DNA of 64,000 bases, taken from the NCBI GenBank assembly GCA_034231615.1, contig CM067312.1, forward strand, positions 9,150,696-9,214,695, in the 5' to 3' direction. Source of the stretch: Meghimatium bilineatum (taxonomy: Eukaryota > Mollusca > Gastropoda > Stylommatophora > Philomycidae). Made by a program: the position numbers and the translations under genes. This document shows, in pieces, positions 1-11,570 of this stretch. How positions within the stretch are numbered: the first letter of the stretch is position 1; each line of letters starts with the position of its first letter. Below the pieces are notes generated by a model, which made no database searches, was not told the DNA's origin, and saw only the letters and a program-made list of their open reading frames with translations.

Positions 1-20
1 GCAGGAGTTTGAGAACCCAC
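1..20 (+). repeat. 3' end remnant of the (GAA)-tailed SINE
   Basis: The opening bases gcaggagtttgagaac match the 3' end of the SINE found complete at 38.2 and 39.1 kb. The rest of the copy lies outside the window. The match is short, so confidence is limited. Confidence 0.4.
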
Positions 21-109
21 ACAGGAGAATAAGAAACTCCGAAGACGTATGTACTCGGTAGAACTGAATGTGGTATGTCATTTTTTTTTTTTACAGATTA
101 GTTACGATG

Positions 110-278
110 TTTGCGGCTTCCGGCCAAACACATCCGACTTTAGCATGACTTCTGGGTCCCTATGATCCTGTACGGGCTGGGGCAGCCAATTCCACACGAA
201 AACCTTTTCTTTGTCGCCTCTTACGATATTTGTGAAAGGTAAACAATGTTGCTACTCTTTGCTCCCCATTTGGGCCCC
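110..278 (-). repeat. SINE fragment, 5' part, reverse orientation
   Basis: Read on the minus strand this carries the same blocks in the same order as the copy at 38.2 kb: ggggagcaaagatagcaac-like sequence, a gtcgtaa..ggcgac block, a gttggctg..cccat block, then gatgtgttggcc. Divergence is substantial and the 3' half is missing. Confidence 0.6.
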
Positions 279-391
279 GGTAACACAAAGACGGGCACAG
301 AACCTAGAGTGCTTACATAAGCAGTGTTGGGAACAAGAAAAAAAAACCAAAATAATTCCCCAAATACTCACCCCTCCCTCCCCCAAACAAA

Positions 392-1288
392 AGCAATAAA
401 ATATAAAATAATATAAACAAAAACAATAAAATATAAAATAATATAAACAAAAACAATAAAATATAAAATAATATAAATAAAAACAATAAAATATAAAATA
501 ATATAAACAAAAACAATAAAATATAAAATAATATAAACAAAAACAATAACATATAAAATAATATAAACAAAAACAATAAAATATGAAATAATATATACAA
601 AAACAATAAAATATAAAATAATACAAACAAAAACAATAAAACATCCCACTGAAGACGGATGTGTTGAGCCATTGGCGCAAATAAAACGGCGACACAACGC
701 ATTTCCATTCTCTGGACTACATCCTGCTGGAAATCTAGTAGAACCATTGTCCTACTACAAGAGAGATCCTGTGGGAGTTTGAAAATGAACGCTGAAGAAG
801 AAGAAGAAACAATAAAATATAAAATAATATAAACAAAAACAATAAAATATAAAATAATATAAACAAAAACAATAAAATATAAAATAATATAAACAAAAAC
901 AATAAAATATAAAATAATATAAACAAAAACAATAAAATATAAAATAATATAAACAAAAACAATAAAATATAAAATAATATAAACAAAAACAATAAAATAT
1001 AAAATAATATAAACAAAAACAATAAAATATAAAGTAATATAAACAAAAACAATAAAATATAAAATAATATAAACAAAAACAATAAAATATAAAATAATAT
1101 AAACAAAAACAATAAAATATAAAATAATATAAACAAAAACAATAAAATATAAAATAATATAAACAAAAACAATAAAATATATAATAATATAAACAAAAAC
1201 AATAAAATATAAAATAATATAAACAAAAACAATAAAATATAAAATAATATAAACAAAAACAATAAAATATAAAATAATATAAACAAAA
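392..1288. repeat. 30-bp AT-rich tandem array, interrupted by a SINE
   Basis: The unit is 30 bp (core aacaataaaatataaaataa, then tataaacaaa). Lines of the array repeat exactly every 60 bases. Eight units lie before and about sixteen after a SINE insertion at 645-808. The period is a multiple of three and the minus strand has no stop, which creates long spurious IVFVYIILYF-type frames that are not genes. Confidence 0.95.
645..808 (+). repeat. SINE, short form, (GAA)n tail, inserted in the 30-bp array
   Basis: It starts near ctgaagacggatgtgttg, passes through acaacgcatttccattctc and gactacatcctgct, and ends in gaagaagaagaa. The flanks aaacaataaaa on both sides look like a target-site duplication, although the array itself could supply this match. 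The 5' start matches the short copies at 28.0 and 39.1 kb. Confidence 0.8.
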
Positions 1289-1659
1289 AGACTAAATAGT
1301 GTTATATATTGACACCTTATCATAATGAAAAATATGTGCCCCCCCCCCTCGATGTGTTGTCTTTGATCATATTGGACTACGGTTGTAAATGTATAAGAAT
1401 CACGTGACACTTTGATCATATAAAATATGCTAGCAATTGGAACAATAAAAGTGGTAAACCTGTGAACTACAATATCGGTATACAGGTAACTATTGTCAGG
1501 CTGTGTGTTCGATTACATGAAGCTATGAATATATGTAAGATTTATTGTAGATTGTCACAACCTGCGGAATATGTGTCTGATCTAGTGTAAAATGTCACAA
1601 TCTGCAGATAGAATAGAATATGAAATGTAATTCCGTAATCTGTGTGAACAATGAACTAA

Positions 1660-2030
1660 CCAATAGAGAGGAAACCGTATAGAGAAAACAGTAGAGAGAA
1701 AACAGCAGATAGAAATGAATAGAAAGGAAACAGTAGAGATAAAACAATAGATAGGAAACAGTAGAGAGGAAATTGTAGAGAGAAAACAGCAGATAGAAAG
1801 GAATAGAAAGGAAACAGTAGAGATAAAACAATAGGAAACAGTAGAGAGGAAACAGTAGAGAGAAAACAGTAGAGAGGAAACAGTAGAAAAGAAACAATAG
1901 AAAGGAAACAGTAGAGAGGAAACAGTAGAGAGGAAATAGTAGAGAGGAAACAGTAGAAAAGAAACAATAGAAAGGAAACAGTAGAGAGGAAAGCGAGCTA
2001 TATGGGAAGAAAAGAGAAGAATAAGAGAAA
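1660..2030. repeat. 14-bp purine-rich array (gaaacagtagagag)
   Basis: About 20 imperfect copies of a 14-bp unit gaaacagtagagag, with variants ataaaacaatagat and agaaaacagcagat. One strand is almost all purine. Open frames on the minus strand (LFPLYCFLS-type) are repeat artefacts. Confidence 0.85.
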
Positions 2031-2185
2031 CAATAGAGATCGATGTTTTCTATCTATTTTCTGTCGTCGATAAATACAATACACAGATGACAATTTGAAA
2101 CTGTGATAGGGGAGAGGGCCTGAGTAATAAAAAAGCAGCCTCTTTTATAAGAAATATGTATAGGCTTGCCTCTGTAATTCTGGGA

Positions 2186-2430
2186 CCCGAAAGAGGAATA
2201 AAGAATAGCAACATTGATTAACTTCCAGGTGTGTCAAGAGGTGACTACGGAGGTTATTGGGTGGAGTTGGCTGTGCCATCCCATAAAGGGTCAAAGTGAC
2301 TCAGAAGCAGTGCTGAAGTCGGATGTGGCAGGCCGAGAGGCACAGATATTGCGGTAAAGCTACAAAATATGAGACAACGCATTTCTTTCTCCGGACTACA
2401 TTCAGCTAATTTTCAGAAGTTTGATTATGA
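2186..2430 (+). repeat. SINE, long form, 3' end eroded
   Basis: It has the same block order as the 38.2-kb copy: gacccgaaagaggaataaag, gaatagcaacattgatta, a gtcaagaggtgactacggagg block, gagttggctgtgccatccca, gaagtcggatgtggcaggcc, gacaacgcatttctttctcc. The GAA tail is not present at its end. Confidence 0.7.
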
Positions 2431-2464
2431 GCAAAGTAGAAAAAGTATAGGCTAATAAATCATG

Positions 2465-2620
2465 CCGGAAACTGATGTGCTGGGCCAAAGGCGCAAAACA
2501 ACGCAGCTCCGCTGTAAAACTGGTATCACAACGTTCTCCACACCCAAAGCGGAAACCACACTAATTCTCGTGTTGGTTATCAGAGAGCGAACACAGAAGA
2601 AGAAGAATAGGCTATACAAG
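2465..2620 (+). repeat. Second SINE-related copy with (GAA)n tail
   Basis: It begins with ccggaaactgatgtgctggg, contains acaacgcag..cacaacgttctcc, and ends gagagcgaacacagaagaagaagaat. The middle is diverged from the main SINE and is closer to the copy at 41.44-41.62 kb, so it may be a subfamily. Confidence 0.55.
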
Positions 2621-2654
2621 ACCCACTATTATAATAATTTGTACTTATGAACAA

Positions 2655-2760
2655 AATATGGATCTGGAGGTCGAGTGCCTAGAACGTCGGTCTTAGAACC
2701 GTAAGATCTCGGGCTCACACCTCATTTGAGACAAGGTTTCTTTTTCGGAGGTACAATATT
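2655..2760 (+). repeat. tRNA-like SINE head
   Basis: The segment resembles the internal promoter half of a tRNA: a box-A-like stretch, then agaccgta-type anticodon arm remnants and ctcgggctcacacctc as a degenerate box B. It is followed by the tttctttttcggag body seen in weaker form near 6.4 kb. It does not fold into a full tRNA by eye. Confidence 0.35.
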
Positions 2761-2784
2761 ATATTAAATCATAAATTCAATCTC

Positions 2785-2958
2785 CAGTGGCGTAGCGTTG
2801 GTCAATGGCGCCCGGGGTGAAATCATAATTTTCCGCCCTTGTGACATTAAACAAATATGTCAGTAATTGTGAAAGACTGGACGAAAATAAATTTGCCGCC
2901 TTCCCGATGATGCCGCTCGGGGCGGTCCGCACCTCCGCACCCCCTCGCTACGCCACTG
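2785..2958. mobile_element. hAT-like MITE, 174 bp
   Basis: The ends are inverted repeats: cagtggcgtagcg at the left and the reverse complement of the same 13 bases at the right. The flanking octamers tcaatctc and ccaatctt match at six of eight positions, as expected of an aged 8-bp hAT target duplication. The inside is GC-rich with no coding capacity. Confidence 0.75.
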
Positions 2959-2964
2959 CCAATC

Positions 2965-3400
2965 TTTATACCAACGCTGTATTATCAATGTCAGGCATGG
3001 ATACTAACAAAAGAACAAGAGAAAAAGCTTACTATTTGAGAAATATGTCTAATAAAAGCAGCAAACAGAACAAGAAGAGATCATGTGAGGAATGAAGAGA
3101 TTAAAAGAACTGTTGGAACATCATCTGTAGTAATAAAATATTGAAAAAAAAACAAACAGAGACTGAAATAATTCTCCCAGTTAAAGAGAACGAACCCTTA
3201 TTGGCCAGCGGCAAGATAATACAACATGAAAATGGAAACATCAAAATTAAGAGGAAGACTAAGAAAAAGATGGATCGAAGGAGTTACCAACATACTGAGA
3301 CGTCACAATATTACTGCATATCAAGTGACCAATAACCCGAAAACCGATCTTCATTCAACCCCTCGATACCTGACAGCAAACGCAGAGAAATGACAATAGA
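2965..3400 (+). pseudogene. LINE reverse transcriptase, C-terminal fragment (decayed)
   Basis: Translated across frameshifts it reads as the region after the RT palm of an endonuclease/RT LINE: PTLYYQCQAWIL, then RDHVRNEEIKRTVGTSS, then a basic GRLRKRW-like segment. It corresponds to PTLCYQRQTW..GNEDIRQRTGTT of the better copy at 49.76-49.95 kb. It has several stops and shifts and cannot be functional. Confidence 0.65.
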
Positions 3401-3514
3401 TAGAACAATATTTGAAAAATCACCCTGTACACGTGGTGGCGACAGCTATAGAAAAGCTGCTTTTATTTCCACTGTCCATAAAAAGCCTCCCTTAAATAAT
3501 GCATTTATGAACTA

Positions 3515-3592
3515 ATAAATTGTCATTGAACCAAGAATCAAACCATGATCGCTCGGCTAAGAAGACAGCTAATCACTACGCTGTTGCTTCCG
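3515..3592 (-). repeat. tRNA-like SINE head, reverse
   Basis: On the minus strand a tagtgattagctgtcttctt stretch resembles box A and the D/anticodon arms, and ggtttgattcttggttc resembles box B and the T arm. No terminal stem was recognised, so this is a SINE head or tRNA relic rather than a tRNA gene. Confidence 0.45.
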
Positions 3593-3599
3593 CTGTACA

Positions 3600-5580
3600 G
3601 ATCGATATTGGTTGACCTGTCGCTATATCCCTTCAGTAAGATGAGAGGGCTCTTAGTCTTCCTCTGAAAATGCTTAAAATTTTCTACATGTTAATTATTC
3701 ATGTGGATTCTAAAATATTAAACGCATCAATCTATAGCCCTCGCTTGTTCTCGGTAAAAGAGAGTACCAATAAAGATTTGCTAGCAGAAAGCCAAAATAG
3801 ATTCTCCACTTCCTTGCCAGATAATTGAAACTGTCTATAGCCAAATTGTTGGTTAAAAAAGACCAAAAGATGGCGAAATGTCAAAATTGTACATATAACA
3901 TTTAAAAGATACTAAATTTTCAAGAATTATACCTTTCTATAACATTCATTCATAGTACAATAACAAATATATGTTATTGTTGACTTAAGTAAATTGAGTT
4001 CCTCTAATGTTATTTTTAGAGTCTGAGTTTTCTCTAGACATAAAATAAGTGAGGTACTTAAAACAGTTTTGTGTTAGTGAAATTATGCATTTTACTTTTC
4101 ACAATGTATTAATTGCAATTACAGTTGGTTGGTTGGTTGGTTGCTTACCCAGCGTTCAATAGGCTCATGACCTTGGACCCAATGCTATTGTGTGATATAT
4201 GCATGAGTTTGTAAGCTGTTGCTTTGTTCCAAATAATGTGTTCCATTTATCTGGCCCTGGAGGGAGAAACATTTTCCTGACACCATCCAGCGCTTATCCA
4301 GTTTCTATAAATTAGTTAATATCTACAGAAAACCATTTCACACAGTTTTAGTAAAATTGAAACAAGAAAATTATACGAAAATAGATAGTTTTACATAATC
4401 CCCCACATTCCCCCATTAAAAAAAAGCAATCAAATAAACAAACAACTCGCTAAAAAAAAAACCCAACAAAACTGTCAAAAAACATAAAAAAGGCCAAATT
4501 AAATGTCAAGATTAATTTAAAAAAAATAAAAATAATATACTGTATTGTTTCTGTTAGGGAGTTACAGGAAGCATTCGAGTGGATTGTGTGATAAAAGCCT
4601 CATGCCATTGCTTTGCCACGTCTTGTTCAGAGTGAGTTTTTAAATTTACACTCCCACAGACAAAAACCTCAGTCATCACCGTAGATAAAACTCTGGACCT
4701 CACGGGTGTGAGACCAACGCTCTAGCCTTATCGCATTTACAAAATGACAAAATTTGAGTGGTTTAGCCATAATATGATCAATATGTCTATAATGTTGCTA
4801 TTTCGTATTGAATCAACTTAAAAAAAACAACTTCTCTCAAGAAGTTGTTATGAATTTCTTGAAAATACTATACAATAATTAAAATATTACAGACATACAA
4901 TGACTACGATAAGAAGAAAAACATACAAATTATAATAAATATAAATAATTTAGATATTAATAACGCCTACGTTACGGTATTAGGGCCTTTACCAGGAAAT
5001 AGAAACACAACACAACATAAATAATGAATGAAAAATAAACAAGAAATTAGACTTGTATTCTACTTACTTATTTTCTGTCTAGACTCTAGAATACTTGATG
5101 TTGAGACACTGTGATGATTCAAACCGAAATATCCTGTTACGAGAACTCAATTATAAAGTAATCCTTATTCACAATTTGAGAAACGCTGATTTACACAACA
5201 AGACAGGCGAGTAACAAACAATAAAGAAAACAATTTTTACAGAAAATAAAGAACAGAAGGTTATTTTATTTTATTGATTGCAGATATTGACAGGAGACAG
5301 TGGTCTTCTGTAGTTGCCATATATATATAATGTGAGATCTAAAAAGATAATCTTCAAGTCTGCCTGAAACGTCAGTGTTGACGTCATGGAAGTGGTCGTC
5401 GGTGACACAATAAAACTAGTTTTGATTATGACATTTACAAAAAATATATAGCAAAGAGAATATTGTTTCAGATAAATTAGTTTGTTAAATGGATGGGTAG
5501 AAGGATTTATCGTCGCCAGATCTACGTGTAAGTGCTCTTATAAAGAAGTTGAGTGCGTATAGTATTGTTCTTCTTCTCTT
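3600..5580. other. AT-rich stretch without recognised genes
   Basis: No frame with protein-like composition was seen on either strand. It holds a short (TTGG)n tract at about 4123-4142, poly-A runs, and one tRNA-like element listed separately. Confidence 0.6.
4640..4740 (-). repeat. tRNA-like SINE head, reverse
   Basis: The minus strand reads gataaggctagagcgttggt then ctcacacccgtgaggtccag, followed by a body with a tttttgtctgtggg element. This is the layout of a tRNA-derived SINE head. It is degraded. Confidence 0.4.
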
Positions 5581-5619
5581 TCGTCATTCTGCAGTCGGAG
5601 TCGGATATTGATGTGTTAT

Positions 5620-6236
5620 CCAAGCAAACTTATACAGACCCCCTTGTGAACAACAGGTAAACTTATACAGACCCTCTTGTGAACAACAGATAAACTTATA
5701 CAGACCACTTGTTAACAACGGGTAAACTTACAGACCCCCAAGTGAACAACTGGTAAACTTATACAGACCCCTTTGTGAACAACAGGTAAACTTATACAGA
5801 CCCCCTTGTGAACAACAGGTACACTTATACAGACCCCCTTGTGAACAACAGGTAAACTTATACAGACCCCCTTGTGAACAACAGGTAAACTTATACAGAC
5901 CCCCTTGTGAACAACAGGTAAATTTATACAGACCCCCTTGTGAACAACAGGTAAACTTATACAGACCCCCTTGTGAACAACAGGTAAACTTATACAGACC
6001 CCCTTGTGAACAACAGGTAAACTTATACAGACCCCCTTGTGAACAACAGGTAAACTTATACAGACCCCTTTGTGAACAACAGGTAAACTTATACAGACCC
6101 CTTTGTGAACAACAAGTAAACTTATACAGACCCCCTTGTGAACAACAGGTAAACTTATACAGACCCCCTTGTGAACAACAGGTAAACTTATACAGACCCC
6201 CTTGTGAACAACAGGTAAACTTATACAGACCCCCCC
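5620..6236. repeat. 33-bp array related to the inside of a TTAA MITE
   Basis: About 18-19 units of 33 bp, with core acttatacagaccccc and ttgtgaacaacaggtaa. The unit aligns with the MITE interior near 10.24-10.27 kb, which has ctttgtgaacaat, then cacactttttcagacccc. The array is followed directly by a MITE-like right end, so it probably grew from MITE sequence. Confidence 0.85.
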
Positions 6237-6268
6237 CTCCCTAATTGTTGAGGTAAATTATGGACATC
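6237..6268. mobile_element. Right end of a TTAA-type MITE
   Basis: The sequence gaggtaaattatggacatcc followed by cttaa matches the right inverted repeat of the complete MITE at 10.02-10.31 kb (acgtaatctatggacagccc, then cttac). The left end was not found and has probably been replaced by the array. Confidence 0.55.
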
Positions 6269-6339
6269 CCTTAAAATTGTATATCGCGAACATCGACTTA
6301 CTTCCTTTTAGGCTTGCTTCCTGTCAGTACGGCATTTTT

Positions 6340-6425
6340 CATGTTAGGGGGTTGCAGAAAGCTTCGAGTTCGATTCCCGGTAAGGGATTATTTTTGTGTC
6401 GGAGTATAAATTAAAGAACTCCCAC
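6340..6425 (+). repeat. tRNA-like SINE head with short body
   Basis: cgagttcgattcccggtaag is a good box B/T-loop sequence, followed by attatttttgtgtcggagta, a SINE-like body. The 5' half with box A is weak. Confidence 0.45.
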
Positions 6426-6925
6426 TGAACATGACTTGTCGACAGAACGGGCGTGCAGCCTTTATCACACATACTACTTCTGCCTCGACCTAGAATATAA
6501 GAAAATACAGATGCACAGAAATAATTAAATATATAGGGGCCTAAAGGAGAAAATACATGATATTTTTTCTGTAAACAAACAGTTAAACAAAACACACTTT
6601 TATTTTGTAGCTTTGTAATCGTGTATAAATACGCCATTATTGTCGCTGGACAAACTATCATCTTACAAACAAGGATTGAAAGAAAGGTCGGAAAGTTCAC
6701 AGCAATCTGGCCAAGCTTTCAGCATAGACATTTGTATGTCTATTCAGGCAGACCAGGTCATCGAAGGCGAGTTGTTTAAGATTGAATTTAGTAGTGCTGC
6801 TAACTGGCAAGAGGTTATTTTAAAATGTTCTTAGAAACAACGTTGAAGACGTTAATGGAGTCGTCTATATCTCTCGAGACATTCTCGACTTCTCTGGTCC
6901 TGGATTTCTGTCTAATTTTTGCTTC

Positions 6926-6929
6926 TCTC

Positions 6930-6984
<55 letters not shown>
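6926..6984. repeat. Compound (CT)n(CA)n microsatellite
   Basis: A run of about 17 CT dinucleotides changes to about 12 CA dinucleotides. The frames through it (SLSLSLS, HTHTHTH) are artefacts. Confidence 0.95.
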
Positions 6985-7064
6985 TTTTCAGATACTCACA
7001 CAATCACATGTAAAACACATGTGCATACACATATTAATACTCTTAATTTCTTGATAACAACTTA

Positions 7065-8372
7065 TTACATTAGCTCTCATTTCTGACAATGTCACATTTC
7101 TAATCCTACATTAGCTCTCATTACTGACAATACTACATTTCTAAGCCTACATTAGCTCTCATTTCTGACAATGTCACATTTCTAATCCTACATTAGCTCT
7201 CATTACTGACAATGTCACATTTCTAATCCTACATTAGCTCTCATTTCTGACAATGTCACATTTCTAATCCTACATTAGCTCTCATTACTGACAATGTCAC
7301 ATTTCTAATCCTACATTAGCTCTCATTACTGACAATACTACATTTCTAAGCCTACATTAGCTCTCATTTCTGACAATGTCACATTTCTAATCCTACATTA
7401 GCTCTCATTTCTGACAATGTCACATTTCTAATCCTACATTAGCTCTCATTACTGACAATGTCACATTTCTAATCCTACATTAGCTCTCATTACTGACAAT
7501 GTCACATTTCTAATCCTACATTAGCTCTCATTACTGACAATGTCACATTTCTAATCCTACATTAGCTCTCATTTCTGACAATGTCACATTTCTAATCCTA
7601 CATTAGCTCTCATTACTGATAATGTCACATTTCTAATCCTACATTAGCTCTCATTACTGACAATACTACATTTCTAAGCCTACATTAGCTCTCATTTCTG
7701 ACAATGCCACATTTCTAATCCTACATTAGCTCTCATTTCTGACAATGCCACATTTCTAATCCTACATTACCACTCATGTCTGACAATGCTACATTTCTAA
7801 TCCTACATTAGCTCTCATTACTGACAATACTACATTTCTAAGCCTACATTAGCTCTCATTTCTGACAATACTACATTTCTAATCCTACATTAGCACTCAT
7901 TTCTGACAATACTACATTTCTAATCCTACATTAGCTCTCATTTCTGACAATACTACATTTCTAATCCTACATTAGCTCTCATTTCTGACAATACTACATT
8001 TCTAATCCTACATTAGCACTCATTTCTGACAATACTACATTTCTAATCCTACATTAGCTCTCATTTCTGACAATGCCACATTTCTAAGCTTACATTAGCT
8101 CTCATTTCTGACAATACTACATTTCTAAGCTCACATTAGCTCTCATTTCTGACAATACTACATTTCTAATCCTACATTAGCTCTAATTTCTGACAATACT
8201 ACATTTCTAAGCTTACATTAGCTCTCATTTCTGACAATACTACATTTCTAATCCTACATTAGCTCTCATTTCTGACAATACTACATTTCTAATCCTACAT
8301 TAGCTCTCATTTCTGACAATGCTACATTTCTAATCCTACATTAGCTCTCATTTCTGACAATACTACATTACA
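7065..8372. repeat. 41-bp tandem array
   Basis: About 32 copies of a 41-bp unit with core tacattagctctcatt and ctgacaatgtcacatttcta. Two sequence variants (atgtcac versus atactac) are mixed. The variant with gtcac dominates the left and the variant with actac the right, consistent with local spread of variants by unequal exchange. Confidence 0.95.
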
Positions 8373-8379
8373 ATGCGGT

Positions 8380-9280
8380 TCTTTTATTCTGGAAATGGAA
8401 GGAATCATCACTCTCGTTAATTTCATGTGTTGTTTCTCGCAAGGAGTTAAAAAATGTCAGCCGGATTCATTAATCTACCTTCAACGTAGCAGCAGTGCAA
8501 GCCATCCGATCTACTCTCTCGTTCATTTGAACATCCACATTACCAGGCACGAACGTGAATGTGAGGAATTTCAACTTTCATCTATCCACTACAGGAATCC
8601 ACCGCTGGTACCCTAATCCACTTCTAATGAAAAGTGTATTTAAAAATTAGATTTCAGTCTTATTTGCCATCTGCGAACTCATAGACAAAGATATAACTTT
8701 AAAGATTTTTCTAAAGACGATGCTAAAAATTGTCATCATCACTTGTGACAAACGGACACACAAATTTAAAACTTGATGTCATCTGTTCCTAGTTATCTTT
8801 TCAACTCCAGCAATTTTTATTGCGAACTTCTGCTTAAGTCCTTAAGTTTAATTAATTTTACAATCTCCAATCAATATTATGTTAATAGCGTTCATTTGTG
8901 AAGTGTTCCTGGCATTGACTGTACCTGCCAACAGACATGCGCTCTCACAGTTTGAGTGATATATTTAAATATTTGTCATGGATATTTGACATTGATAATG
9001 AAAGTTTATTCGAGGCTGACGTGGAGATATCAGTCGTCAATGGGTACAGAGATAACCTCGACTTTGTTTACAGCAGGAATGATATAATGAGGGATGTATA
9101 AAACATACCAGGAGAAGTGGAGAATGCTGCTGAAGATATGCAAAATAATCAAAAAGGAAAAATGGATAAGAATATCGAGATATGATAAGTTGCTGGGTCA
9201 GTTTGTAGATAAAAGATATACCAGCCGTCTGCTCTTATTGTTGCTCCATTGCATCCTGCCATCATCATCACCTCAGGAAT
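8380..9280. other. Single-copy AT-rich stretch, nothing recognised
   Basis: Short open frames are present but none has family-like motifs or a composition different from its surroundings. Confidence 0.5.
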
Positions 9281-9283
9281 AAT

Positions 9284-9510
9284 CATCATTATTATTATCA
9301 TTATCATCATTATCAACATCATTATTATCATCAGCCACAATCACAACTATCATCACTTCCATTATCATCACAATCACCACAACTATCATCACCACAACTA
9401 TCACCACAACTATCACCACAATTATCACTACAAACATCATCATCATAATCACAACAACCATCATCACCACAACTATCACCACAACTATCATCATCATCAT
9501 AACCTGTACA
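9284..9510. repeat. Degenerate (ATC/ATT/CAC)n trinucleotide array
   Basis: Mixed tcatcatta, ccacaacta and catcat trinucleotides run for about 220 bp. All six frames become repetitive (NYHHNYHH or VVVIVVVM), and none is treated as coding. Confidence 0.9.
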
Positions 9511-10023
9511 TTTCCCGAAACAAAGCCGAAAACTACCGAATCGAGCATCATCTTGAGTAGATTTACTATACTAATGATGTTACACTTGGACAACGAGTTT
9601 GGAAGATCATTATTGAATGTTCACAGATAAACGCACGTGCTGTCGTTCTTCTATATTAGGTTAGTGTATGAATTAATAATGAACACAAAACCAGGTAATC
9701 GATTGGTTACCAGTGGTTACCACCAATGAAGACAGACTCAACCAGGCCACTGTCATGATGACGTCAGACATAACCGGTGGCAATCCTTGTGACTAAACAA
9801 CTATTAATGTCAAGTCATGTCATGAGATAATGACCGAAAAGACGAGACGTCAATCATTAATAATTTATTTGGTTGGGGGGGGGGAAGGGTATTCGTTCTC
9901 AAACTTCCACAATATACCCCTCCCCCTATAACAGGACAATTGTCCTACTAGATTTCCCTGAGGATGAAGTACAGATGATGGACATGAATTATGTCGTCAT
10001 TTTATGTGCGTCAATATCCTTAA

Positions 10024-10311
10024 GGTGCTGTCCATGAATTACGTAAAAACTATTGTGTTAATGTTTAGACCACCTTGTCCAAAAATTTGTCCTGAATTCA
10101 AGTCACCAACCGTAACTGTGTTCATTTATCCACCTCACCCCACCCCTATTTTTTTGTCAAAAAAGTGTCCAAAAAAGACATATTTAAAAATAAATATTCG
10201 TTTTGCTGACGTCCACTTATGTCAACCCCACACCACCCTTTGTGAACAATTGTCACACTTTTTCAGACCCCTTTCTTTTCCTATTTGTTTACGTAATCTA
10301 TGGACAGCCCC
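10024..10311. mobile_element. TTAA-type MITE, 288 bp
   Basis: The terminal inverted repeats are ggtgctgtccatgaattac at the left and, reading inward from the right, ggggctgtccatagattac. The flanks are TTAA (10020-10023) and TTAC (10312-10315), which fits piggyBac- or Kolobok-type TTAA targeting with one later change. It encodes nothing. Confidence 0.75.
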
Positions 10312-11148
10312 TTACTTCCGACTTATTACCGGCTATAATAATTTAAATACAAATAGACAAGGAGAGACTTTAAAGTAAATAAATAAAATATGTGGAAAAA
10401 CAGAAGGAATGAATCTTTCTGAGATGCGTTAGAAATCTGTCGAAAATAACGACACTGTGTGTCCCCCCCCCCACACTTGTAACTTAATATCTAAGCTACA
10501 GAACTATGGCTTTGAAAAGTCAAGCTAGTAAAATACCATTATATATCATAATGGCGAGAATGCAAAATAAAACAGAATTTCATGAGGCACAGGCAGGTTT
10601 TAGATCCGGCAGAGGTTCCAGAGATCAAATCTTTAACATGATAATCATTATAGAAAAATGCAGGGAATTCAATATAAACTTTCACGCATTTTTCATCGAC
10701 TACACAAAGGCGTTTGATTGTGCACGATATTACCAATTATGGTCGACATGGGATTTCCAAAACATCTCACATATTTAATCGTAATGTTGTACCACGAACA
10801 AGAGGCAGCAGTAAAAGTGGACGGAAGAATATCGGAATATTTTAACGTACAGAAAGGAGTTAGACAAGGATGCACACTATTACCGTACCTGTTCAACATC
10901 TACGCTGAAAACATACTGAGAAATGTAAAAGACATGCCATTTGCTGACTTCCGACCTCTTACCATTGGCGGTCAACAGATACAAGAAATCAGATATGCTG
11001 ACGACACAGTTTTCCCAACAACAAACGGAGATGGTCTGAAGCAAATGCTACTATCAACAACAGGACACAGTGAAGCCCACAACATGTAGTTAAATATGAA
11101 GAAAACAAAAATAATAGCAGCGGATAAAGTAAAAGTACATCCAAAAAT

Positions 11149-11490
11149 AATACTTACAGCTGACGGGAATTGAACCAGGTCCGTTCTAGCGGCATGGAAT
11201 CGCCTTGCAACTCAAGTAAACAGGTTTTCCGTACTTGACCAATCACTGGCCCCAAAAAAGATGTGATCTCGTCACGACATTCAATCGAGACAAGGACTAT
11301 TACAACATCAACGAAAATCCCGTATTATCCTCAGGAACACAAACATAGAACATTCATATTCGTACTACAAGGACTTAAAGTCCTTCTTGCAAACCTAAAT
11401 AAAATAGAGACAGAACAATATTGCTTCAAATACTATCTCATACAAGTAATTTCAAGTAGGAAGCATGAGAATAAATGATAATAAAAAGTT
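11149..11490 (-). repeat. SINE-like insertion inside LINE copy 1
   Basis: The bases tccaaaaataata occur just before and just after this segment, and copy 2 of the LINE has the sequence only once, so this is an insertion with a 12-13 bp target duplication. Its left end on the minus strand has a tRNA-like T arm (acctggttcaattcccgtc). A relative lies at 24.84-24.95 kb, but there the two halves occur in a different order, so the element's structure is uncertain. Confidence 0.65.
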
Positions 11491-11570
11491 TCCAAAAATA
11501 ATAACAGACAATTTCAAACTAGAGGACGTAACAAATTTCGAGTATTTGGACACAAACATAAATAACACAG

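Noticed and set aside
313..1419. Minus-strand frame of 368 codons (IVFVYIILYF repeats)
   Set aside because: It is a translation of the 30-bp AT-rich array; its period is a multiple of three and no stop occurs in the unit.
9249..9593. His/Asn-rich and Val/Met-rich frames near 9.3-9.6 kb
   Set aside because: They are translations of a trinucleotide array.
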